Assembly: GCA_016763875.1 (NCBI GenBank)
Contig: JAESSZ010000971.1
Coordinates: 1 to 6,396, forward strand
From: Nannocystaceae bacterium
GTDB taxonomy: Bacteria; Myxococcota_A; Polyangia; Nannocystales; Nannocystaceae
Length of the DNA: 6,396 bases
Direction: 5' to 3'
The notes below the pieces were generated by a model. The model did no database searches. It saw nothing but the letters and a program-made list of their open reading frames with translations, and had not been told where the DNA came from. Below are positions 1 to 5,481 of this stretch, in pieces. Position 1 is the stretch's first letter; each line of letters starts with the position of its first letter. A program made the translations under genes and the position numbers.

Positions 1-1300
1 CTGAACCGCTGCTACGACTACCCGAGCCGCTGCGACCGCCTGAGCCGCTGCGACCGCCTGAGCGCCCTCGACCACCACCACCACCACGACGTCCGCCTCC
101 GCCACCGCGAGACTTCTTGGCCCCGGGAGGCCGGCCCTTGCCTTCCAGATCGGTAAGGGGGGGAGCTGGCTGACTCGGCAGGAATGGGTGCTGTTCGACC
201 CGCTGCAGGTGCTGGCCGATCAGCCGCTCGATGTCGACAAGAAACTCGTGCTCCTCGTCCTCACAAAACGACAAGGCAATGCCGGCCGCCCCCGCGCGTG
301 CCGTACGACCGATCCGGTGCACATACGTCTCGGGCACATTCGGGAGGTCAAAGTTGATCACGTGCGAGACAGCCTCCACGTCGATTCCACGCGCGGCAAT
401 GTCGGTGGCCACAAGCACGCGGACATCCCCCTGCTTGAAACCGTCAAGGGCTCGCGTTCGTGCGCCCTGAGATTTGTTGCCATGGATCGCCGCCGCAGAC
501 ACACCTTGTTTTTCCAGGAACTGCGCGACGCGGTTCGCCCCATGCTTGGTGCGAGAGAACACCAGCGTACGCTGAAGGTTCTGGCCCTTGATCAACTCGG
601 CCAACAGCGACCGCTTGTTTCCCTTGTCTACAAAGTACAGGTGCTGCTCGACGCGGTCGGCCGTCGCTGCTGGCGGGGCCACCGCCACCGACACCGGATC
701 GTTGAGCAGCGTCTCCGCCAACTCTCGAATCGGCGGCGGCATCGTGGCCGAGAAGAACAGCGTCTGTCGTTTCTTCGGCAGTGCGGCCACGATGCGCTTG
801 ACGTCCGGGAGGAACCCCAGATCCAGCATCTGATCGGCTTCGTCCAAGACAAAGATCTCAACCTTGCCAAGGTTCAAGAGCCTGCGGTTCATCAGGTCAA
901 GCAATCGTCCCGGGGTGGCGATGAGAATGTCGACGCCCTGCTTGAGTTCGCGGATCTGGGGTTTCTCGCTCACGCCTCCGAAGATGACGGTGGACCAGAT
1001 CTCAAGATGCTTGCCGTAGGTCTTGACGCTCTCTCCGATCTGCGCCGCCAACTCGCGGGTTGGCGTGACAACCAGGACACGAATATGTGGGTCGTCACCG
1101 GCCGAACCATCGACACGTTGCAGCAGTGGCAGCGCGAATGCGGCTGTCTTTCCCGTGCCGGTCTGAGCGCACCCGACCAAGTCGCGGCCCGCGAGCGCGG
1201 GAGGAATCGCGTCGCGCTGGATCGGCGTCGGGGTCTCGTAACCAGCCTCTTGGATCGCGCGTAGGATCGGGGCGGACAACCCAAGCTGTTCAAAAGTCAC
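1..1300 (-). CDS. rhlE: DEAD-box ATP-dependent RNA helicase, RhlE type (3' end cut by window edge)
   Basis: This is a cytoplasmic ATP-driven RNA-unwinding enzyme; RhlE-type helicases act in ribosome maturation and RNA turnover. All core motifs are visible on the minus strand. Counting from a GTG at 1298-1300 they are: Q motif GYETPTPIQ (20-28), Walker A AQTGTGKT (45-52), PTRELA (80-85), TPGR (129-132), DEAD (153-156), SAT (184-186), [10 protein letters not shown] (298-307) and HRIGRTAR (328-335). After about residue 394 the protein becomes a low-complexity Lys/Arg/Gly/Ser tail, as in RhlE extensions that bind RNA. No stop appears before base 1, so the C-terminus is missing; 433 residues are visible. 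An in-frame GTG at 1313-1315 would add five residues. I prefer 1300 because the protein then begins [13 protein letters not shown], matching the family's usual start. Neither start has a convincing Shine-Dalgarno. The gene is divergent from the methyltransferase at 1409. RhlE rather than another DEAD-box subgroup is likely but not certain. Confidence 0.96.
   Translation of the reverse strand, partial: MTFEQLGLSAPILRAIQEAGYETPTPIQRDAIPPALAGRDLVGCAQTGTGKTAAFALPLLQRVDGSAGDDPHIRVLVVTPTRELAAQIGESVKTYGKHLEIWSTVIFGGVSEKPQIRELKQGVDILIATPGRLLDLMNRRLLNLGKVEIFVLDEADQMLDLGFLPDVKRIVAALPKKRQTLFFSATMPPPIRELAETLLNDPVSVAVAPPAATADRVEQHLYFVDKGNKRSLLAELIKGQNLQRTLVFSRTKHGANRVAQFLEKQGVSAAAIHGNKSQGARTRALDGFKQGDVRVLVATDIAARGIDVEAVSHVINFDLPNVPETYVHRIGRTARAGAAGIALSFCEDEEHEFLVDIERLIGQHLQRVEQHPFLPSQPAPPLTDLEGKGRPPGAKKSRGGGGGRRGGGGGRGRSGGRSGSGGRSGSGSRSSGS
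24..59. repeat. 18-bp tandem repeat in the helicase tail (two perfect copies)
   Basis: Bases 24-41 and 42-59 are identical copies of GAGCCGCTGCGACCGCCT, with degraded partial copies on either side. The period is six codons, so on the minus strand it encodes a repeated Ser-Gly-Gly-Arg-Ser-Gly block in the RNA-binding tail. Gain or loss of a unit by replication slippage would keep the frame. Confidence 0.85.
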
Positions 1301-1315
1301 GCGGCGGTCTGCCAC

Positions 1316-1408
1316 GGATGGGGCCACGGGGCAAGCGAGGCGCCATCAAGACCCGCAACCTGACGGCATGCGGTTGCCCAGGGCACGCTCACGGGGCAGG
1401 ATCTGCCG
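1316..1408. promoter_or_regulatory. Divergent spacer with candidate operator elements
   Basis: This 93-bp spacer separates the minus-strand helicase from the plus-strand methyltransferase, so it should hold both promoters. I could not pick convincing -35/-10 pairs. Two weak structures are visible. One is an inverted repeat, GCAACC at 1355-1360 with GGTTGC at 1372-1377, whose 11-base loop contains the palindrome GCATGC. The other is a 9-bp direct repeat CACGGGGCA at 1325-1333 and 1390-1398. Either could be a regulator site, but short matches like these also occur by chance in GC-rich DNA. Confidence 0.3.
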
Positions 1409-2029
1409 ATGGCAGCCACCCACGTACCGGCATCTCCCCCACGAACAGCCGCAGACTGGGAGGCCCGCTACGTCGGAGGCACCGCCCCCTGGGACACGGG
1501 ACACGTCGACGTCAATCTGAAGACGGCGATTGACCGTAGTGTCATCAAGCCGTGTCGAGCACTGGACGTCGGATGCGGCAGTGGACTTGAGGCTTGTTGG
1601 CTAGCCGGTCAGGGATACGACATCACGGGCGTGGATCTCTCGACGACGGCAATAGCGCGGGCGGAGCGGCGCGCGCGGGATGCGGGAGTTTCTGCGACAT
1701 TCGCGGTCGGCTCGTTTCCCGCCGACGCCGATCCTTTTGACTGGGTCTACGATTGTGGCTGCTTTCACACGCAGTCCAGCGAGGTGACGCGCGCGGCGTT
1801 TGCCGAATCGGTCGCGCAATGCCTCGTTGTCGGCGGCCTGTGGACAACGATCTGTGGCTCGACCGATGGTCCTGAACGCGACCATGGGCCCCCACGACTG
1901 TCGGTGCAGCAAGTGGCGACAGCGCTCGAACCGAGGTTCGAGATCTTGGACCTCCGCGCCTCGACCTACGACGCCGACACTGCCACGGTGGCCCAGGCTT
2001 GGATCGTGGTGTCTCGGCGTCGCACGTGA
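1409..2029 (+). CDS. Class I SAM-dependent methyltransferase (thiopurine/TehB-like small-molecule type)
   Basis: A 206-residue soluble enzyme predicted to move a methyl group from S-adenosylmethionine to an unknown small acceptor. The N-terminus has W-E-A-R-Y (17-21) followed by P-W-D-T-G (27-31), a signature of the small TPMT/TehB-like methyltransferases. The SAM-binding glycine loop is LDVGCGSG (52-59), and the ribose-binding acidic residue is D76 in GVDLS. A motif-IV-like segment DWVYDCGCFH spans 111-120. My recollection is that relatives usually have Arg where this protein has the first Cys of DCGCFH. The length fits a single Rossmann-fold domain with no signal peptide or membrane segment. 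A weak purine-rich GGCAGG at 1395-1400 sits about 8 bases before the ATG. The gene is followed by a 163-bp spacer, so it is probably not part of the flotillin operon. The substrate cannot be deduced; thiopurine, tellurite and other small acceptors are known in the wider family. Confidence 0.88.
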   Translation: MAATHVPASPPRTAADWEARYVGGTAPWDTGHVDVNLKTAIDRSVIKPCRALDVGCGSGLEACWLAGQGYDITGVDLSTTAIARAERRARDAGVSATFAVGSFPADADPFDWVYDCGCFHTQSSEVTRAAFAESVAQCLVVGGLWTTICGSTDGPERDHGPPRLSVQQVATALEPRFEILDLRASTYDADTATVAQAWIVVSRRRT

Positions 2030-2091
2030 ACCGTGTTCTGCAGCACCGCGCGGCAGACCACGTGCTCGGCCGGTTTTGTGAGGGAACGCGG

Positions 2092-2100
2092 TGCTACGCT
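2092..2100 (+). promoter_or_regulatory. Possible extended -10 element for the flotillin operon
   Basis: TGCTACGCT at 2092-2100 fits an extended -10 box (TGnTAnnnT). The only T-rich stretch upstream is GGTTTTGTGA at 2072-2081, and it gives no well-spaced -35 hexamer. If used, transcription would start near 2107, leaving a leader of roughly 85 bases before the ATG at 2193. That would rule out the alternative GTG start at 2091. Confidence 0.22.
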
Positions 2101-2187
2101 GCATCGCGCCAACGGGGTGGGCCACCGTGCGAACGCCACGGCAATACGCTGGGCCCTCGCCTGGTTGCCGCTGTATCGCGCCCAACG
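2097..2187. repeat. Duplicated 18-19 bp element upstream of the NfeD-like gene
   Basis: CGCTGCATCGCGCCAACG (2097-2114) recurs as CGCTGTATCGCGCCCAACG (2169-2187). The copies differ by one substitution and one inserted C, and their starts are exactly 72 bases apart. The second copy ends five bases before the ATG at 2193. It could be a paired regulatory site or a decayed duplication. If translation began at the GTG at 2091, both copies would encode Arg-Cys-Ile-Ala-Pro in frame. Confidence 0.6.
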
Positions 2188-2192
2188 ACCCC

Positions 2193-2843
2193 ATGCTGAC
2201 CCTGTATTTGAGCTGTCTCCTCGTCGGTGGGGTCTTTGTGGGGCTTTCCGCCGCCGGGGCCATCAGCAAAGACGCCGACATCGACGCTGACGCTGACATC
2301 GACGCTGACGCTGACATCGACGCTGACGCTGACATCGACGCTGACGCCGGGCACGCCCTGGCCGTTGTCGACGGTAGTCACGGCTTAGCGCCCCGTCAGC
2401 CCGGATCCCGCAGACTGTGGCTGCCGGTGCTCTCGTTCCGCTTCTGGACGTTTGGGTCGGCGTTCTTTGGGCTAACGGGGGCACTGCTCACCACCGCGAC
2501 GAGCGTCGGCGCCACGGTGGTCGCCATCACGAGCGCCATGACCGGCGTCGGCGTGGGGACCCTCAGCGCCTGGGCGGTCCGATGGCTCCGCCAACCGGTC
2601 GGCGCCTCAGTAAGGCTCTCCGACTACGCCGGGTTGACCGGAGAGTTGGTGCTCCCGCTGCGCGAAGGCGGCGTCACTCGACTCAAGCTCACGCTGCAGG
2701 GGCGAGAGCGAACCATGTTGGCGGTAGCCAGCGAGCCATGCACCCTCCCCGCCGGAACGCGCGTCTTCGTGCTGAAGATCGACGACGACGGACGCGCACA
2801 GATCGAACCCGAACAAACCATGTACACCACCACGGAGGAATGA
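2193..2843 (+). CDS. NfeD/YqiJ-like membrane protein with acidic repeat linker and C-terminal OB-fold
   Basis: A 216-residue membrane protein predicted to be the flotillin partner. Its parts in order are: a hydrophobic segment (about 4-24); an acidic repeat of alternating Asp (27-52); a Gly/Pro/Arg-bearing linker; two membrane segments (about 85-103 and 106-128) joined by an uncharged turn; and a small beta-rich domain (about 145-205) with the G-x-x-G-x-V and AGTRVFVLKIDDDGRAQI pattern of NfeD-family OB-folds. Basic residues flank the membrane segments before 84 and after 129. By the positive-inside rule this puts both the acidic linker and the OB-fold in the cytoplasm. Family assignment rests on this architecture plus position directly before two flotillins; NfeD and flotillin genes are known neighbours. 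I chose the ATG at 2193 because it puts a membrane segment at the N-terminus, but it lacks a Shine-Dalgarno. A GTG at 2091 has GAGGGA at 2080-2085 and would add 34 residues of unremarkable composition. The stop codon TGA abuts the next ATG. Confidence 0.8.
   Translation: MLTLYLSCLLVGGVFVGLSAAGAISKDADIDADADIDADADIDADADIDADAGHALAVVDGSHGLAPRQPGSRRLWLPVLSFRFWTFGSAFFGLTGALLTTATSVGATVVAITSAMTGVGVGTLSAWAVRWLRQPVGASVRLSDYAGLTGELVLPLREGGVTRLKLTLQGRERTMLAVASEPCTLPAGTRVFVLKIDDDGRAQIEPEQTMYTTTEE
2271..2348 (+). repeat. 18-bp tandem repeat encoding the alternating-Asp linker
   Basis: GACATCGACGCTGACGCT occurs four times without a gap from 2277 to 2348, with only the final base changed in the last copy. 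GACGCC at 2271-2276 precedes it as a partial unit. Each unit encodes Asp-Ile-Asp-Ala-Asp-Ala, so residues 27-52 of the NfeD-like protein have Asp at every second position. The near-perfect identity at DNA level, including synonymous sites, points to recent expansion by slippage. A length change of one unit keeps the reading frame. Confidence 0.97.
2834..2839 (+). promoter_or_regulatory. Strong ribosome binding site of the first flotillin gene
   Basis: GGAGGA lies inside the last codons of the NfeD-like gene, four bases before the ATG at 2844. With the TGA directly abutting that ATG, it supports translational coupling and fixes the start of the first flotillin. Confidence 0.85.
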
Positions 2844-4169
2844 ATGAACCCGGAGATTTGGATCGACGTAGGCATTTGGTCGGGGAGTGTCCTTGGGGCA
2901 CTGCTGGCCGTCATCATCGTTGTCAAAAACTTTCTGACCATCGGCAAGCCGAACGAGGTCCTCGTATTCTCCGGCCGAAAGCAAGTGCTTGAAGACGGCA
3001 CCACCGTCGGATTCCGTGTCGTGCGTGGCGGTCGCTCGTTTCGGATTCCGTTGTTGGAGAAGGTCGACTCGATGGACATGACCATCAAGCCGATCGAGAT
3101 CCGGATCCGTGGCGCCTACGCCAAGGGCAACATCCCGATCAACGTGGATGCGATCGCGAACGTCAAGATCACCAACAACGACGAGCTCATTCACCACGCC
3201 ATCGAGCGGTTCCTGGGACGGCCCCGCGAACAGCTCCGCTCGGTTGCCAAGGAGACCTTGGAAGGCACGCTGCGCGGTGTTTTGGCCCTACTGACCCCCG
3301 AAGAGGTCAACCATGACCGCCAAAAACTCGCGGACAACCTCAAGGCGGAAGCAGCCGATGACCTCGGCCGAATGGGCTTGTCGGTTGATACCTTCAAAAT
3401 CCAGCACGTGACGGACGAGGTGCAGTACTTGGATTCGATCAGCCGCATCAAGATCGCCGAAGTCGTCAAAGACGCGGAAATCGCGGAGTCGGATGCCAAG
3501 CGCGCGGCCGACGAGGTCGTATTCGACGCCGAGATGCGTGGGAAGGTGGCCCTCGAACAAGCGCGGGCAAAAGTCATCGAAGAGTCCAACGACCTGGACC
3601 GCCACAAGGCAGAACTCGACGCGACCGCGTGTTCTGAGGAAGAGAAGACCGTCGCGGCCGGACGTGAGGCACGCGCAGTCGCGGAGCAGCAGTTGCAGCA
3701 GATCCGTGGAAAACTGGAGCGGCTACGCCTCGAAGCGGACACCGTCATTCCCGCCGACAAGCAACGCGCAGCCCAGGAGCTGCACGCGGCAGGGGACGCC
3801 GCGATTCAGGCCGAGACCGGCCGGGCGCAGAGCCAGGCATTGGAAGCCCTGCTCGCCGCATGGCGTACCGCGGGAGACGACGCCAGCGAGATTTTCTTGA
3901 TTCAGCAGATCGACCGAATCATCGCAGACGTCGCCGCTGTGACCACACGGGTGCAAGTCGACCACGTCAACCTGATCGATGGTGGTGATGGCCGCACGCT
4001 GGCCCGCCATGTCGGATCGTATCCGGCGGTCGTGGCCGAGATCTTTGACCGAATCAAGGAGACCGTCGGCATCGACGTGATCGCGACCCTCACCGAGAAG
4101 AAGAAACGACCGGCGCGCCGCCCCACCCCGCCTTCAAAACCCCAACTCTCACCAGGAGGGGCCCGCTAA
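2844..4169 (+). CDS. Flotillin-like SPFH/band 7 protein, first paralog
   Basis: A 441-residue membrane-anchored scaffold protein. Flotillins oligomerise at the membrane and organise microdomains. An N-terminal hydrophobic segment (about 11-32) is preceded by acidic residues and followed by lysines, which suggests the bulk of the protein is cytoplasmic. The SPFH domain spans about 36-200, with conserved RGGRSFRIPLLEKVD (61-75), ETLEGTLRGVLALLTPEEV (137-155) and IQHVTDEVQYLDSI (186-199). A charged Ala/Glu/Lys-rich coiled-coil stalk covers about 205-340 and includes the flotillin-typical LRLEADTVIPADKQRAAQEL (294-313). The usual C-terminal helical region follows (about 345-415). It ends in a basic, proline-rich tail, EKKKRPARRPTPPSKP and onward (418-441), which the second paralog lacks. 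It sits in the middle of the operon, abutting the NfeD-like gene and overlapping the second flotillin by one base. It resembles YqiK/FloT-type flotillins. A specific cellular task cannot be read from the sequence. Confidence 0.93.
   Translation: MNPEIWIDVGIWSGSVLGALLAVIIVVKNFLTIGKPNEVLVFSGRKQVLEDGTTVGFRVVRGGRSFRIPLLEKVDSMDMTIKPIEIRIRGAYAKGNIPINVDAIANVKITNNDELIHHAIERFLGRPREQLRSVAKETLEGTLRGVLALLTPEEVNHDRQKLADNLKAEAADDLGRMGLSVDTFKIQHVTDEVQYLDSISRIKIAEVVKDAEIAESDAKRAADEVVFDAEMRGKVALEQARAKVIEESNDLDRHKAELDATACSEEEKTVAAGREARAVAEQQLQQIRGKLERLRLEADTVIPADKQRAAQELHAAGDAAIQAETGRAQSQALEALLAAWRTAGDDASEIFLIQQIDRIIADVAAVTTRVQVDHVNLIDGGDGRTLARHVGSYPAVVAEIFDRIKETVGIDVIATLTEKKKRPARRPTPPSKPQLSPGGAR
4154..4159 (+). 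promoter_or_regulatory. Strong ribosome binding site of the second flotillin gene
   Basis: AGGAGG is a perfect Shine-Dalgarno, nine bases before the ATG at 4169 and inside the last codons of the first flotillin. The stop and start overlap as TAATG (4167-4171), so the two flotillins are probably translated in coupled fashion and in related amounts. Confidence 0.87.
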
Positions 4170-5437
4170 TGAGCCCATGGATCATCGTTGCCGCGGTTGT
4201 TGTTCTTGCTCTCGTCATGATCGGGATGTCGATCAAGAGCCTGCTCATCATCTGCCCGCCATCCGAAGTCGTGATTTTCTCCGGTCCCGCGAGGCGCCCG
4301 GATCAGCGCGTGGGCTACCGCGCGATCCGAGGCGGTCGAGCGCTGCGGATCCCGCTGCTGGAACAGGTCGAACTCATGGACCTGACCAACATCGTCGTCA
4401 GTGTGGCGGTGGCCGGGGCCTACTCCCGAGACGGCATCCCGCTCAACATCGAGGGGGTCGCTAACATCAAGATCGACGGCGATCCGCCAGGCCTCGACAA
4501 CGCGGTCGAGCGCCTCTTGGGCAAGTCGAAAGAGGAGATCGTGCAACTGGCCCGTGAGACCCTCGAAGGCAACCTGCGGGGCGTTCTGGCCAAGCTAACC
4601 CCCCAGGAGGTCAACCAAGACAAAGAAAAGTTCGCCGCCGAGCTCATTGAAGAAGCGGAGGTCGATCTACACGCGCTCGGCCTCAGTCTCGACACGCTCA
4701 AGATCCAGACCGTCTCGGACGAGGTCGGTTTTCTCGACGCCATCGGCCGGGTGCCCAGCGCGCAGCTGATACGAGACGCTCGCAAGGCCGAAGCACAGCA
4801 ACAGGCGCAGGCCGCGATTCAGGAGGCAGAGAACCTCTATCTCACGCAGTTCGCCCAACTAAAAGCAGAGCGCGGGTTCGCGGACGCCGAAGCGGCAAAA
4901 CGAATCGTTGCCGCCAAGACCCGTTGTGCCGCTGAGATCGCACGCGAGCAGTCCACGATTGCCGCACAGGTCGCCCGAGCTGAGGCCGAGATCCAGGTCC
5001 AGACCGCGCGCATCGAGCAAGTGCGGTTGCAACTCGATGCCGACGTCGTCGCCCCTGCGATTGCGTACAAGGCAAAGAAACAGGCCGAAGCTTGCGCCCA
5101 AGTCGCGGCGATCAAAGAAGACGGCGAAGCCACGGCACGGGGTATGACGCACCTGGCCAAGACATGGACGGCGGCCGACGGAGATGCCCGCGAGATCTTC
5201 GTGATGGAGAAGTTGCGGACGCTCATCGGCATCTTGGTCGGCACGGTCGACAACGTGAAGATCGATCAGCTGACTGTCGTCGGCGATAGCGCCAACGGCG
5301 GCAATACGGCCGGACAGGTCGCGAGCCTGTTCGAACAACTGAAGTCCGCGGGCGACGTCGACCTGCCGGCTTTGGTCAAGCGCCTGGGGATCGGGGCCAA
5401 GGCGGTATCGCCTTCGACGACGCAACCGTCGACGTAG
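4169..5437 (+). CDS. Flotillin-like SPFH/band 7 protein, second paralog
   Basis: A 422-residue paralog of the preceding protein. A hydrophobic N-terminal segment (about 4-29) starts almost at the first residue and is followed by the SPFH domain (about 32-195). Shared blocks are RGGRALRIPLLEQVELMDLT (54-73), ETLEGNLRGVLAKLTPQEV (130-148) and LDTLKIQTVSDEVGFLDAI (174-192). These align to the first paralog without gaps and are about 65-70% identical in the two best blocks; the rest is clearly lower. The stalk (about 200-330) is Ala/Gln/Glu-rich coiled coil and less charged than in paralog one. A helical C-terminus of about 335-408 ends at LVKRLGIG, followed by a short Ser/Thr/Pro tail with no basic run. 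The entry to the stalk, GRVPSAQLIRDARKAEAQQQ, departs from the DAEIAESDAKR pattern that paralog one keeps. The gene is last in the operon and is followed 12 bases later by a strong hairpin. It probably arose by duplication, then specialised, and likely co-assembles with paralog one. Confidence 0.92.
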   Translation: MSPWIIVAAVVVLALVMIGMSIKSLLIICPPSEVVIFSGPARRPDQRVGYRAIRGGRALRIPLLEQVELMDLTNIVVSVAVAGAYSRDGIPLNIEGVANIKIDGDPPGLDNAVERLLGKSKEEIVQLARETLEGNLRGVLAKLTPQEVNQDKEKFAAELIEEAEVDLHALGLSLDTLKIQTVSDEVGFLDAIGRVPSAQLIRDARKAEAQQQAQAAIQEAENLYLTQFAQLKAERGFADAEAAKRIVAAKTRCAAEIAREQSTIAAQVARAEAEIQVQTARIEQVRLQLDADVVAPAIAYKAKKQAEACAQVAAIKEDGEATARGMTHLAKTWTAADGDAREIFVMEKLRTLIGILVGTVDNVKIDQLTVVGDSANGGNTAGQVASLFEQLKSAGDVDLPALVKRLGIGAKAVSPSTTQPST

Positions 5438-5449
5438 GCGATCTCCAAT

Positions 5450-5478
5450 CGCCGCCGCATGCGAGAAGTGCGGCGGCG
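5450..5478. terminator. Hairpin between convergent genes, probable bidirectional terminator
   Basis: CGCCGCCGCA (5450-5459) pairs perfectly with TGCGGCGGCG (5469-5478) around a 9-base loop, and a T-G wobble extends it by one pair. It lies in the 44-base gap between the end of the flotillin operon and the end of the minus-strand methyltransferase, where it can serve both. There is no T-run on either side, so it is not a classical intrinsic terminator. It may act as a U-less hairpin or protect the 3' end of the mRNA. Confidence 0.6.
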
Positions 5479-5481
5479 GGC

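Noticed and set aside
188..1264. 358-codon open frame on the plus strand
   Set aside because: It is exactly antisense to the helicase, whose minus-strand frame carries every DEAD-box motif. The plus-strand translation is Arg/His-rich with no recognisable domain.
2030..2079. Terminator after the small methyltransferase
   Set aside because: Only 4-5 bp stems such as AGCAC/GTGCT with long loops are present, plus a short TTTT at 2074-2077; no convincing hairpin followed by a T-run.
1601..2335. 244-codon open frame on the minus strand beginning with a Met-Ser-Ala-Ser repeat
   Set aside because: It is the reverse reading of the NfeD-like repeat plus the methyltransferase gene. The apparent repeat protein is a by-product of the 18-bp repeat, and the remainder has no domain.
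2271..2348. Short direct repeats resembling a CRISPR array
   Set aside because: The units are contiguous with no spacers, stay in frame and encode protein.
2094..2381. Minus-strand frame with a Ser-Val-Asp-Val repeat
   Set aside because: Another shadow of the same 18-bp repeat; it crosses the operon leader and has no credible start or ribosome binding site.
2607..3197. 196-codon minus-strand frame opposite the NfeD-like/flotillin junction
   Set aside because: It overlaps two well-supported genes on the other strand and lacks family signatures; long antisense frames are expected in GC-rich DNA.
4859..5425. 188-codon minus-strand frame opposite the second flotillin
   Set aside because: Antisense to a clear coiled-coil/flotillin coding region; its Asp/Arg/Leu-rich composition is what reversed Ala/Glu codons produce.
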